A stretch of DNA of 64,000 nt from assembly GCF_000511955.1 (NCBI RefSeq), contig NZ_AZSU01000003.1:732124-796123 (forward strand), read 5' to 3'. The position numbers and the translations under genes were made by a program. Numbering within the stretch: the first letter of the stretch is position 1; every line of letters begins with the position of its first letter. Shown here piece by piece: positions 34,434 to 44,098 of this stretch. The DNA is from [Clostridium] ultunense DSM 10521. Its GTDB lineage: Bacteria > Bacillota > Clostridia > Tissierellales > Tepidimicrobiaceae. The notes beneath the pieces are model-generated. The model was not told the origin of the DNA. It worked only from the letters and a program-made list of their open reading frames with translations, and did not search any database.

Positions 34434-37400
34434 CTAGTTAATATTACACAATATGCTGTATTCACAATATTCTTCACATTCTTCGGATTTTTTATATTGC
34501 TCAATAGAATTATTTTCGTTTATAAATTGAATAAATCCTTTAATATCTTCATAATTTTTTTCTAAACTTTCTCTACTTATATCTATTTCTTCCAATTCTC
34601 CCGTTTCTAAAAATAGTATAGCAGCCCTTTCTATTTCCATATTGGTAATCCTCTTGAAAACATTGACATAAAGCTGTAATTGAGGCTGATATATTTTTAC
34701 TAGTTGGTCTTTATTATATACTCTATTAGTTTTGAAATCTAGTATTTCAGCTTTCCCATCACTAATATTTATCCTATCTATTATACCATATAGATGGACA
34801 TCTTCTACTTTTAAGTAAAACTCCTTTTCTGAATAGGTTTCATCATAATCTTCCCTATGATATTTTATGTAGTTCCTTATATATGGAGTAAGTTCTTTTT
34901 TTATATCTTCATCATATTCTATGCCGAAGGAGGTAACCACCCTTTTCATCAAATCTTCGGACTCTATACCCATTTTATAATATTGGCAAAACTTATGGAC
35001 AATGTTCCCTTTAGTAGTTGGATTTAATACAAAAGTTTCTCCTTTAGTAGTTAAACCAACGGTATCCAAAGAAAGCCTGTTATAATAGTTCATGAAAAAT
35101 CTTCTCCTACATTGGTTAAACTCTATAAATTGAGAAGGGCTAATTCTGGAGAAAATCTTTTGATTATATCCTTTTACCACATGAAGTAATGGAGTTTTAT
35201 TGTTATCAAAGGGTTTAATCTGAAATAATTCATTATTTAAACTCTTGATTGGTTGTTGTAATAGAGGTTTAAATTTTACCTCATCTATTACTTCAATATG
35301 GTCTACATCCATTAAATCCTTAACCATGTTTTTAAAACCTCTATCCTTCCCCTGATTACCAAGTAGCAATCTTTTTTCTGCCCTAGTCATAGCTACATAT
35401 AATAAACGTTTGTTTTCTTCATCTTCGTTAGCTTTAATATCTTCTTTGATTTTATTATAAAATGGAGATTTTTTATCGTATTTAAATCCAACTCCCTTGT
35501 CCTTGTCTAACAATATATAAGGTTGTTGATAATTGAACCCCCTAGACATCTGAGGTATTACCACTACGGGAAATTGTAAGCCTTTAGATTTATGGATGGT
35601 CATTAATTTTACCACATCTGCATCCTCTGAATGAATTTTTGCCTGGGATTCATCTGTATCCTTTAGTCTCTCTACATGATCTATAAAATCCTCCAAAGAA
35701 CCTGAAGTATTCCTGTCAAAATCTAGAGCCAATTCAATAAATTTATAGACATTGGATACTAATTGTCTACCTCCATGGTATAGCATAAGGCTTTCCATAT
35801 AATAGGTCTTTTTTATAAGTTCCATTAACAAAGGATATACTCCATATAATCCTTTCTTTACCATTAGGCCCTTCAGTAGTTTCTTTACATCCTTGATCTT
35901 ATTCTTTTCATCTTCCCCTATATATTCCACATCTACATCCAATGTTTCAAATAAACAATTTTCCCTATGTCTTAGAAGCCAATATAAAGTCTTGTCCGAA
36001 AGGCCAACCATAGGACTCCTTAAAAACCCTATAGTGGAGATGGTATCATATCTATTGCTTGTAGCCTTTAGACCATTCATAAGGTCTATTATCTCCTGAC
36101 CATGATAAAACCCTTTACCCCCTATATTATAATAGGGAATACCATATTCCATCAATGCTTCCTCGTATATATAATCCATAGTTGAGGCTCTAAACAATAA
36201 GGCAAAATCTCCGTAGTTAAACTGACCTTCCTCAACTAACTCCTTTATCCTACTAGCTATCAATCTACTTTCATAATAGGTGTTATAGTCCCTTTTACTA
36301 ATATTAGGAGGTGCTATTAAATCTTCCTTTTCCAATATTTCCACGTCTATTTTGTTTTTAGAAACATGATGGTTTTTCAAACTTACATATCTAGTACCCA
36401 TTAATTTATCAAATAATGAATTTACAAATTCTAGGATAGTATCAACAGTTCTAAAATTCTTATTTAGATTAATAGTCTTCTGATTTGATATCTTCTCTAT
36501 ATCCTCCATTACATGATAGAAAACCTGCAAATCTGCCCCTCTAAACCCATATATAGATTGTTTAGGATCCCCAACTACAAAGAGGTTATTTCTGTCTAGT
36601 ATTTCATCTTTAGAACAGAGTTTGTAAAATATCTTTTTCTGTAATTCATTGGTATCTTGAAATTCATCTACCATAATATATTTAAACTTGTTTTGATATT
36701 TTTTCCTGATGGATTCATCATCTAATAATTTTAAGACCAGGATTTGCAAATCATCATAATCTAAACTTCCTAATTCATCTTTTTTAACACTATATTTTCT
36801 GTCAATTTCTATTAATAGTTTAAAAAGCCCTTGGTATAACCATAGATATTCCTTTTCTTTAATAAGGAATACATTATTTATAGTATCTTTTAAACCTTCT
36901 ATTCTATCTGCCTCTTTGGAATTGGTTCCAATATTATCATATAAATATTCTAGAATTGAAATCAATTCTTCCTCCGGATAATTGTCTTTATAGAAGCTTA
37001 GCCAAATATCATCAGTTCTTAATTTATCAATCTTAGAATTTTTTCTAGACTTTCCCATTAAATATATGAAACTTTCCTTAATATATCGAATATGAGCTGG
37101 GTTCAATTGAATACTAGATATATATGATAAAGTCATATCCCTTACTTCCTCAAAGGAATATCCTACTGTCCTTATTTTATTATAAATGGCTTTTATTTCA
37201 AATACCACCTTGTCCAAATCATCTCTATTGAATACTTTTACCAAATTATAAATTTTTTCATCTTCTTCTATAGATTGTATTAGCTCTTCTAATATGGTGT
37301 CTTCTAGTAATATATCGGCTTCACCTTGATCTAGTATAGTAAACATAGGGTCTACACCAGCATTTAATGAGTTGTCCCTTAGAATATTGCCACAGAAGCC

Positions 37401-37703
37401 GTGGATGGTGGATATGTTGGCTTTTTCCATATCTCTATAATATCTAATCCACCTTTCCCCTAAGGAGAATCTTTTCTTTATCCCCTCCCTAATCCTTTCC
37501 TTCATCTCTTGGGTGGCTTTTTTAGTAAAGGTTATGGCAACAATGGATTCCACTTCTTTACCTTTCTCTAAATCACCGTGTTCCAGTATGTAAATATACC
37601 TTTCTGTAAGCACTTTAGTCTTTCCAGTACCAGCACCAGCATTTACAGCTAGATTTCTATCTATAGTTGTGATAGATAAATTTTGTTCTTTTGTATTATT
37701 CAT
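34434..37703 (-). CDS. addA: AddA-like helicase-nuclease subunit
   Basis: 1089 residues, somewhat shorter than B. subtilis AddA. UvrD/Rep motifs: Walker A AGAGTGKT at 22-29, AITFTKKATQEMKERI motif Ia, YIMVDEFQDTNELQ Walker B, GDPKQSIYGFRGADLQVF, LMTIHKSKGLQFPVVVIPQ motif V, LYVAMTRAEKRLLLG motif VI. The C-terminal nuclease has GIIDRINISDGKAEILDFKT, the PD-(D/E)xK core. Cysteines in FNQCRRRFF and a final CEEYCEYSILC suggest an iron-sulfur cluster as in AddB. The enzyme repairs double-strand breaks with AddB. Its usual neighbour addB is 12 kb away, separated by a catabolic operon. Confidence 0.85.
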   Translation of the reverse strand: MNNTKEQNLSITTIDRNLAVNAGAGTGKTKVLTERYIYILEHGDLEKGKEVESIVAITFTKKATQEMKERIREGIKKRFSLGERWIRYYRDMEKANISTIHGFCGNILRDNSLNAGVDPMFTILDQGEADILLEDTILEELIQSIEEDEKIYNLVKVFNRDDLDKVVFEIKAIYNKIRTVGYSFEEVRDMTLSYISSIQLNPAHIRYIKESFIYLMGKSRKNSKIDKLRTDDIWLSFYKDNYPEEELISILEYLYDNIGTNSKEADRIEGLKDTINNVFLIKEKEYLWLYQGLFKLLIEIDRKYSVKKDELGSLDYDDLQILVLKLLDDESIRKKYQNKFKYIMVDEFQDTNELQKKIFYKLCSKDEILDRNNLFVVGDPKQSIYGFRGADLQVFYHVMEDIEKISNQKTINLNKNFRTVDTILEFVNSLFDKLMGTRYVSLKNHHVSKNKIDVEILEKEDLIAPPNISKRDYNTYYESRLIASRIKELVEEGQFNYGDFALLFRASTMDYIYEEALMEYGIPYYNIGGKGFYHGQEIIDLMNGLKATSNRYDTISTIGFLRSPMVGLSDKTLYWLLRHRENCLFETLDVDVEYIGEDEKNKIKDVKKLLKGLMVKKGLYGVYPLLMELIKKTYYMESLMLYHGGRQLVSNVYKFIELALDFDRNTSGSLEDFIDHVERLKDTDESQAKIHSEDADVVKLMTIHKSKGLQFPVVVIPQMSRGFNYQQPYILLDKDKGVGFKYDKKSPFYNKIKEDIKANEDEENKRLLYVAMTRAEKRLLLGNQGKDRGFKNMVKDLMDVDHIEVIDEVKFKPLLQQPIKSLNNELFQIKPFDNNKTPLLHVVKGYNQKIFSRISPSQFIEFNQCRRRFFMNYYNRLSLDTVGLTTKGETFVLNPTTKGNIVHKFCQYYKMGIESEDLMKRVVTSFGIEYDEDIKKELTPYIRNYIKYHREDYDETYSEKEFYLKVEDVHLYGIIDRINISDGKAEILDFKTNRVYNKDQLVKIYQPQLQLYVNVFKRITNMEIERAAILFLETGELEEIDISRESLEKNYEDIKGFIQFINENNSIEQYKKSEECEEYCEYSILCNIN

Positions 37704-37739
37704 AATATTACCCCCAGACTTCTTGCAATATCTACTATT

Positions 37740-37745
37740 ATTATA
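37740..37745 (-). promoter_or_regulatory. Possible addA -10 element
   Basis: TATAAT on the minus strand 37 bp before the addA ATG, in the 97 bp between the carbamate kinase terminator hairpin and the gene. No convincing -35 accompanies it. It shows how addA could be expressed independently of the operon upstream. Confidence 0.4.
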
Positions 37746-37800
37746 ACAGAATTCTACTTTAATTCACCATTTTAGACCGTTTTAAGTTACAATTGCAATA

Positions 37801-37842
37801 AATAAAATGAGAACTAGGATTAATCCTAGTTCTCATTTTATT
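37801..37842 (-). terminator. Strong terminator after the carbamate kinase gene
   Basis: A perfect 42-bp palindrome with 21-bp arms (37801-37821, 37822-37842), ending in TTTTATT on the minus strand. It lies 9 bp beyond the carbamate kinase stop and closes the catabolic operon before addA. Confidence 0.85.
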
Positions 37843-37851
37843 AATATATAC

Positions 37852-38781
37852 CTACCAATTTGGATTAAGGATTTTATCATAGATAATAGTTCCACTTTCT
37901 CCAACTAATACCTCTTCTACCTTCTCCAATGATGCGATTACCGCCTGCCTTCCCTTCTTGGACCTTGCAAAGTTTACTGCTGCTATTACTTTGGGTAGCA
38001 TACTACCTGGTGCAAATTGATTTTCCTCCATATATTTATAGGCCTCATCTACGGACATTTTATTTAGGTTTAATTGATTTTTCTTGCCAAAATTAATCGC
38101 TATCCTATCCACTGCTGTTAATATGAATAAATAATCTGCATCTACCAATTCGGCTACTTTACCGCTTGCAAAATCCTTATCTATTACAGCGTTAATCCCT
38201 TCATATCCAAAACCTTTTTTTATTACGGGTATTCCACCACCACCAACGGTTATTACTATATATCCTCCTTTTATTAAGGATTTTATACAATCCTTTTCAA
38301 TTATATCTATAGGTTTTGGTGAGGCTACTACCCTTCTATATCCCCTACCGGAATCCTCCATCATTATATAATTTTTTTCCTTTTTAAGTTTTTCTGCTTC
38401 ATCCTTAGAATAAAATTTTCCTATAGGTTTTGTTGGATTTTTTAAGGCTTCATCCCGCTCATCTACCACAGCCTGAGTTATCAGCGTAACTACATTCTTA
38501 TTTATATTTCTTTTATTTAATTCCGCATATACACTATTTTGAAGATGATACCCTATATACCCTTGGCTCATTGCTATACATTCAGGGAAAGGCATAGATA
38601 TATCATGCATGGATTGTTCAATCATGCCTACTTGGGGTCCATTGCCATGAGCAATGACTACTTCATGGCCTCTTTCTATAAGGCCTACTATATGCTTCGC
38701 TGTTCCCTTTACTATATTAATTTGCTCACTAGGGGTATCGCCTAAGGCATTTCCCCCTAACGCTATTAGAATTCTACTCAT
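37852..38781 (-). CDS. allK: Carbamate kinase (AllK/ArcC type)
   Basis: 309 residues from ATG 38781, which has GGAGGGG upstream and overlaps the AllG-like gene by 8 bp. Motifs: ILIALGGNALGD at 4-15, VVIAHGNGPQVGMIEQS near 42, VITVGGGGIPVIKK near 205, DKDFASGKVAELVDADYLF near 225, and GSMLPKVIAAVNFARS near 270. It makes ATP from carbamoyl phosphate and ADP. No arginine deiminase or ornithine carbamoyltransferase is here; the carbamoyl phosphate would come from the AllFGH-like complex of the same operon. Last gene before a strong terminator. Confidence 0.93.
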   Translation of the reverse strand: MSRILIALGGNALGDTPSEQINIVKGTAKHIVGLIERGHEVVIAHGNGPQVGMIEQSMHDISMPFPECIAMSQGYIGYHLQNSVYAELNKRNINKNVVTLITQAVVDERDEALKNPTKPIGKFYSKDEAEKLKKEKNYIMMEDSGRGYRRVVASPKPIDIIEKDCIKSLIKGGYIVITVGGGGIPVIKKGFGYEGINAVIDKDFASGKVAELVDADYLFILTAVDRIAINFGKKNQLNLNKMSVDEAYKYMEENQFAPGSMLPKVIAAVNFARSKKGRQAVIASLEKVEEVLVGESGTIIYDKILNPNW

Positions 38782-40207
38782 CCTGCCCCTCCAAATATTC
38801 ATCATTAAATCTTTTCAGAGCTTTTTCAAAACATTCCATAGGCGGATTTACCAATCCCGCCCCGACTTGACCAATTCCTGCCACTTTATGGGCCATCCCA
38901 GTATTTATAATAGGCAATATCCCTTTTTCTATTACCTTGATTATATCAATACCTACAGCCGAACCCCGAAAATCTAAGGTTGGTATAGAATAGTTTGGGT
39001 TTTCACTTACAGTAATTTCATGCATCTTTTCACTATACCCTATTGCGTCCTCTACAGTCCCTCCTACAAATTGTACTATTGCTGGAGACCCGCCCATAGC
39101 AAACCCTCCAATTCCCATTGTTTCAGTAATGGCGCTATCCCCTATATCTGGATTGGCATCCTCTTCCTTAAACCCTGGAAACATTAATCCTTTTATCATA
39201 TTAGCAGGGCCTGTAAACCATTCATCCTTACCTAGTCCACTTATACGTATCCCGAAATCTACACCATTTCTGGCCATGGTGGTTACAACCGTTGAGTGTT
39301 TAATTCCATGGGCTGCATCAGTTGCCACTTTGCAGGCTGGCATAGAAAGGTTTAGAAAATAATGTTCATTCCCTTTTATAAATTCCAACACTCTTCTTTT
39401 TACATCCATATCCACATCCGTATCCATTATATGAACGGCTATCTCTCTAAAGAATAGGCTAGTAGAAGCCTTGTTTCTATTGTGGCACTCATCCCCCATA
39501 TGGACTGCCTGGGAAATTATGGATTTAATATCTATTCCCCCATCAATGGTTTTTAAGGCTTTTTTAACAGTAGGTGCAAATTCTTCTTCTATCCATTTAA
39601 GGCGGTTTATTACCTCTTTATCAAATGCACCATATCTTAGAACCTTGCCCAAACCTTCATTTATTGTGCAATATCCATAATTCCCATATGTCTTATTGTA
39701 AATTACGTGTACTGGCATAGATGGTGAAATTATACCAGCCATAGGCCCTACCGCATTATGTTCATTGCAGGGAGCAAATTTAATCTTTCTTGATTTAGCA
39801 ATTTCTTCTGCCTCTTTCTCATCCTTTGCCATTCCCTCATAAAGCAATGCGCCTATTATTGCCCCTTTCATAGGTCCTGCCATCCTATTCCATTCTATAG
39901 GTGGCCCAGAATGAAGAATCGTATTCTCATCCATACCAGGAATTGCATTTTTCGCTTGATCTATATCAACTAATATTGGATGTGAACTTATCATCCTGTC
40001 AACCGCTTCTCTATTGGCTACTGCTATATCCTTTTGGCTAGACAATCTGTCAATAATATTCAGCAATTTAATGTCCCCACCAGCAGCAGGTGACCAATCC
40101 AATTGCAATACATCCTGTCCTTGAATTTCCAAATCATCTTTAAAATTCTTTGTTCCTAAATTTAATACTTTTAGTTTTTTTGAAAATAGACTATTTATAT
40201 TATTCAT
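38774..40207 (-). CDS. allG: AllG-like subunit of a transcarbamylase (DUF1116, YlbE)
   Basis: 477 residues of the DUF1116 family: LQLDWSPAAGGDIKLLNII near 37, GPMKGAIIGALLYEGMAK near 110, FAPCNEHNAVGPMAGIISP near 145, GDECHNRNKASTSLFFREI near 248, GIGGFAMGGSPAIVQFVGG near 365. E. coli AllG is one of three proteins of oxamate transcarbamylase, which converts oxalurate and phosphate to oxamate and carbamoyl phosphate. It lies between allF-like and allK-like genes, with the allH-like gene first. GGAGGAG precedes the ATG. Confidence 0.88.
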   Translation of the reverse strand: MNNINSLFSKKLKVLNLGTKNFKDDLEIQGQDVLQLDWSPAAGGDIKLLNIIDRLSSQKDIAVANREAVDRMISSHPILVDIDQAKNAIPGMDENTILHSGPPIEWNRMAGPMKGAIIGALLYEGMAKDEKEAEEIAKSRKIKFAPCNEHNAVGPMAGIISPSMPVHVIYNKTYGNYGYCTINEGLGKVLRYGAFDKEVINRLKWIEEEFAPTVKKALKTIDGGIDIKSIISQAVHMGDECHNRNKASTSLFFREIAVHIMDTDVDMDVKRRVLEFIKGNEHYFLNLSMPACKVATDAAHGIKHSTVVTTMARNGVDFGIRISGLGKDEWFTGPANMIKGLMFPGFKEEDANPDIGDSAITETMGIGGFAMGGSPAIVQFVGGTVEDAIGYSEKMHEITVSENPNYSIPTLDFRGSAVGIDIIKVIEKGILPIINTGMAHKVAGIGQVGAGLVNPPMECFEKALKRFNDEYLEGQDE

Positions 40208-40220
40208 TTCAGCTCCTCCA

Positions 40221-41759
40221 TTATGATAGTATTTCTTTTACTATATTTGCTGCTTCAAGATTACTTTTGGCTACAATGACCCCTTCCTCTTCCAGCATTT
40301 CTTTCTGTTTTTCATATACTTGTTTATCTAGTTCTGTTCCACATATATAGGCTACGAATATTAAATTTCTACCTGCCTTACGGGCTATTTCCTTCGCTTT
40401 TTTTATTGAATCTGTGGTCACCCCTACTGGGTCATCATGAGAGCCATAACCTAATTCAAAATCCATTAAAATAACTCCCACATTTTCATCTTTTGACTCT
40501 CTTATTATCCTTTCAACCCTTAATGTTGGCTCTATCATAGGATGTGGTTTCCCAAAAGTAAATTCATCTTCACCTAAATCCAATAGCACATTCCCGCTAT
40601 AATCATTAATATTACCTATTTTCTCGGATTTGTTTTTAGCCACATTGCTCCTTACAGATTCAAAACTATCCCTTAATACTGATAGAGCCTCGGAACAAAG
40701 GGTCCCACCGCAGAACAATCCTCTGAAATACTTTTGTTCCGGTTTTAATAATTTTTTTAATTCCTTTACATCCACTGGCGATGATTTTTCCTTTTCATGT
40801 AATGCCGATTCATATTCTCCAGTTAGTTCCACTGCTTTTCTAGCCGCATCATATAATCCATATACAAAATATGCCTTTGAATTTTGGCGATCATCTTCCT
40901 TTCCATCTATAAAACAGACTACAACCGGTTTTTTCACTGTTTTTATTTCTTCTAGAATCTTTTCCTCTACAGATATTTCCGGCGGTTTAGAAATTAGGAC
41001 TATTACTTCTGTGTTTTCGTCCTTATCCAAAGCCCTAAGGCCTTCCATCATCATTATGCCGCCTATTTCTTTCGATAGATCCCTTCCCCCAGTTCCTATT
41101 GCCTGGGATATTCCTCCACCAAGTCTGTGTATCTGAACCATAACCTCCTGTAACCCAGTCCCTGATGCGCCTACTATCCCAATTCGTCCTTTTCTCACTT
41201 CATTGGCAAAACATAATCCCACATTATTTATACAGGCTGTTCCACAGTCTGGCCCCATTACAAGAAGCCCCTTTTCTTTTCCTATTTCTTTCAACATTTT
41301 TTCATCTTCTAGGCTTACATTGTCGCTGAATAGCATTACATGTAGATTTTTTTCTAGGGCTTTTTTGGCCTCTCTTGCTGCATATTGGCCTGGTACCGAT
41401 ATTACCGCAAGATTAGCATCTTCCATGTATTCCACAGCTTTATCAATTGTTTTGGGATTTTGGAATTTCCCTTTTTCCTTTTTCTTGCTCTTAGGGCTTA
41501 GAAGCTCATCTACTAAAGCAAGGGCCTCTTCATAACTATTTTCATTGGAGGCTTGAATTGCAATTATTAAATCGTTGCTCCCTGCATTATTTGAATCATC
41601 AGTGGCTAAGCCTACATTTTGCAATAATTGTTTGTTCATATCTGTTGCCATGGATATTACTGCCTCTTCTACCCCTTCCATATCCAATATTTTGCTAGAT
41701 AAAGACATCAAAGTGACAGAGTCATAATAGGCATTTTTTCTAATTATAGTGTTTTTCAT
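40221..41759 (-). CDS. allF: AllF-like subunit of a transcarbamylase (FdrA family, acyl-CoA synthetase fold)
   Basis: 512 residues of the FdrA family. The N-terminal part has YYDSVTLMSLSSKI and MEGVEEAVISMATDMNKQLL; the CoA-synthetase-like core shows LLVMGPDCGTACINNVGLCF near 165 and GRIGIVGASGTGLQEVMVQI near 195. The C-terminal section (VGVILMDFELGYGSHDDPVG near 428) is the second Rossmann-like unit. FdrA/AllF is required for oxamate transcarbamylase with AllG and AllH; the fold is that of succinyl-CoA synthetase alpha, and the CoA-binding role appears repurposed. It follows the allH-like gene by 4 bp and precedes allG by 13 bp, so a complex is implied. Confidence 0.88.
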   Translation of the reverse strand: MKNTIIRKNAYYDSVTLMSLSSKILDMEGVEEAVISMATDMNKQLLQNVGLATDDSNNAGSNDLIIAIQASNENSYEEALALVDELLSPKSKKKEKGKFQNPKTIDKAVEYMEDANLAVISVPGQYAAREAKKALEKNLHVMLFSDNVSLEDEKMLKEIGKEKGLLVMGPDCGTACINNVGLCFANEVRKGRIGIVGASGTGLQEVMVQIHRLGGGISQAIGTGGRDLSKEIGGIMMMEGLRALDKDENTEVIVLISKPPEISVEEKILEEIKTVKKPVVVCFIDGKEDDRQNSKAYFVYGLYDAARKAVELTGEYESALHEKEKSSPVDVKELKKLLKPEQKYFRGLFCGGTLCSEALSVLRDSFESVRSNVAKNKSEKIGNINDYSGNVLLDLGEDEFTFGKPHPMIEPTLRVERIIRESKDENVGVILMDFELGYGSHDDPVGVTTDSIKKAKEIARKAGRNLIFVAYICGTELDKQVYEKQKEMLEEEGVIVAKSNLEAANIVKEILS

Positions 41760-41763
41760 ATTT

Positions 41764-42708
41764 TTATTCCTCCATGTTAAAATTATTTATTAGTAAAATA
41801 AAGGCTACGACTATTCCAACAGCCAAATCCGTACCAGAAGAAGAACCAATTTCAAATAGTTTTTTAAATGAAAACTTTAACCGCTTTTTATCTTCTCCCA
41901 AAAATGAATCTATGACGTTAAGAATATGCTCTTCAGTCCTACCTTTAATAGCAGCGTAAAGCGTTTGTCTGCTAACATCTGTGGTCGAAATTTTATCTAT
42001 ATCAACTAAGTTTATTAATTTCTTTTTTATTCTATATGAATAATTGGTTATAACTATATTTAATACAGATATAAATCCAACTAGAAAATCATCCCCCGAT
42101 GGAGTCAGTCCTATACCAAATCCTATTAGAGGATTTATTTGTTCTTTGTTCATATAGTTATTATTTATTGCATCTATAAAACAGTCTATCCTTTTAGCCA
42201 ATTCTATCTCCACTATTCCCGGTCTATAGTTATTAATATTTAGATAGTTTTTTAAATAATAATACCTGCATCCGCCAACTGAACCCTTTTCCAATATAAA
42301 TTTATTGAAACATTTTATATTTTGGGCTATTGCCGCCTTGTTCAGAATAGCCTTTTTTTTCACTTTGGGCATCCATAGACAACTATCGAGACCCAATTTT
42401 ATATTCAATATACCTTGTAGGTTCAATCTATTATTCGATTTAAAAATTGCATCTCCTTTTTTGAAACCAAAGGTTCTAAAATCAATATCTTTTGTATTTA
42501 CTCTTAGGGTGAAGGGACTATTGCCTATATTTTCAGAGGATATTGCATATATAATACCTTTATCATCCTTGAAATTTATGACATTTCTATATATGCTATG
42601 AATTTCACCAATTATTTTCAAATCTTCCATTTGATTAAACAGTTCCATAAAATCCTTGCCATAGCTAATGGCAGCAAATTCAGTAAATATATATTTATCC
42701 CATTTCAT
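41764..42708 (-). CDS. allH: AllH-like subunit of a transcarbamylase (DUF2877, YlbF)
   Basis: 314 residues, DUF2877. The diagnostic part is GFGIGLTPSGDDFLVGFISVL near 200-220 and GSSSGTDLAVGIVVAFILL near 290. E. coli YlbF, renamed AllH, is the third component of oxamate transcarbamylase. AAGGGA precedes the ATG. Gene order here (H, F, G, K) keeps all E. coli components with the carbamate kinase, but no allantoin genes (allantoinase, allantoate amidohydrolase, ureidoglycolate dehydrogenase) are present. Confidence 0.85.
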   Translation of the reverse strand: MKWDKYIFTEFAAISYGKDFMELFNQMEDLKIIGEIHSIYRNVINFKDDKGIIYAISSENIGNSPFTLRVNTKDIDFRTFGFKKGDAIFKSNNRLNLQGILNIKLGLDSCLWMPKVKKKAILNKAAIAQNIKCFNKFILEKGSVGGCRYYYLKNYLNINNYRPGIVEIELAKRIDCFIDAINNNYMNKEQINPLIGFGIGLTPSGDDFLVGFISVLNIVITNYSYRIKKKLINLVDIDKISTTDVSRQTLYAAIKGRTEEHILNVIDSFLGEDKKRLKFSFKKLFEIGSSSGTDLAVGIVVAFILLINNFNMEE

Positions 42709-42721
42709 ATGCTGTCCCTTC

Positions 42722-44035
42722 TTATGGATTCATCTTCTGTTCTTCATCTGGTAAAAGCAAATCTAGAATTATTGAAACCATGGCCGACGGACCCACCCCT
42801 GAGGTTAAAAATAATTGCAATTCTCTAGGTAAATTTTGTGTGGCTTCTGGTACTATGCTTAATCCAACGCCTAAACCTACAGCTACGGCAATTATAAGGG
42901 TATTTCTACTATTTAATTTTATTTTTCTTAATAAGGATAAACCGGATACGGCTATTATGGAAAACATTGCTATTGCTGCTCCACCTAATACTGGCTCTGG
43001 TATTATAGCGATTAAAGAACCAAATTTAGGGAATAGGGATAATATTATTAAAATGATTGCCCCTATCTTTACTACATGCCTGCTAAATACACCTGTCAAG
43101 CTAATAACACCTATATTCTGAGTGTAGGAAGTGTTGGGAAATGCATTAAATATTGCGGCTACACTGCTTCCTAGCCCATCTGCAATTACCCCACCGCTCA
43201 TTTCCTTATCAGTAGCCTCCCTACCTTCTGCCCCAATAGTAATAGCCGATATATCGCCTATGGTTTCTATTGCCGTAGCCACATACATAAACAACATAGC
43301 AATAATAGCAGTAGGATGAAATGTCCATTTATATACAAATGGTTTAGGCAATGAAAACCAAGATGCTTCTAATACTGGCGTTGCATCGAGCATATTAAAG
43401 AAAAACGATACAATATATCCTACAATTATCCCCAACAATATTGAGGATGACCTTAAAAATTTGTTTTTGTTTTGGTTTAATATAATTATTGTTATTAGGA
43501 CTATAGTTGCTATTAATAGGCTCTTTAAATCACCCATATTTGAACCTCCACCAGCAGCTTGTTTAATTCCAACAGGTATAAGGGTTATTCCTATTGTCAG
43601 TACAACAATTCCTGATACCAAAGGAGTGAATATCTTTTTCAGTTTTGAATGGTTTTTCCCCAATAAAATTTCAAACAATCCTCCAATGAAACTTGCGCCC
43701 AAAACTCCTTCTATACCAAAATCCTTAGCAATTGCCAAAACTGTTGATATAAAAGCGTTGCTAGTCCCCATTACTATAGGCAGTCCCGACCCTATTCCCT
43801 TATATTTGGCTATCTGCATAAAGGTGGCAATCCCCGCCATAAATAGGGCACATTGTATTAAAAATGTGGTTTCACTAGCAGATAAACCTAGTAAACCCGA
43901 TACTAAAAGTGGCACAGTTATATTGCCCGCAAACATGGCCAATATATGTTGGAATGCTAAAGGTATAGCCTTTGATAACCCAGGCCTATCTTCAACCCCG
44001 TAAATTATGTCAATATCTGTCTTTTTCTCTCCCAT
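42722..44035 (-). CDS. NCS2 nucleobase permease (uracil/xanthine/uric acid type)
   Basis: 437 residues from ATG 44035 with AGGAGAG upstream (the frame extends to 44080). About 14 membrane segments; the family QH motif is AFQHILAMFAGNITVPLLVS near 28; the NCS2 signature region is GEGREATDKEMSGGV near 275 and NAFPNTSYTQNIGVISLTGV near 300. NCS2 carriers import uracil, xanthine, guanine or uric acid. In this operon it most likely imports the cyclic substrate that is deaminated and ring-opened by the products of the upstream genes. Confidence 0.9.
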   Translation of the reverse strand: MGEKKTDIDIIYGVEDRPGLSKAIPLAFQHILAMFAGNITVPLLVSGLLGLSASETTFLIQCALFMAGIATFMQIAKYKGIGSGLPIVMGTSNAFISTVLAIAKDFGIEGVLGASFIGGLFEILLGKNHSKLKKIFTPLVSGIVVLTIGITLIPVGIKQAAGGGSNMGDLKSLLIATIVLITIIILNQNKNKFLRSSSILLGIIVGYIVSFFFNMLDATPVLEASWFSLPKPFVYKWTFHPTAIIAMLFMYVATAIETIGDISAITIGAEGREATDKEMSGGVIADGLGSSVAAIFNAFPNTSYTQNIGVISLTGVFSRHVVKIGAIILIILSLFPKFGSLIAIIPEPVLGGAAIAMFSIIAVSGLSLLRKIKLNSRNTLIIAVAVGLGVGLSIVPEATQNLPRELQLFLTSGVGPSAMVSIILDLLLPDEEQKMNP

Positions 44036-44098
44036 AATATCTCTCCTGTCTTTACGGAAGGGATTAAAGACAATAATCAATAATCCCTTCCATAATTT

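Noticed and set aside
37852..38781. Part of an arginine deiminase pathway
   Set aside because: No arcA, arcB or arginine/ornithine antiporter gene is nearby; AllF/G/H homologues provide the better source of carbamoyl phosphate.
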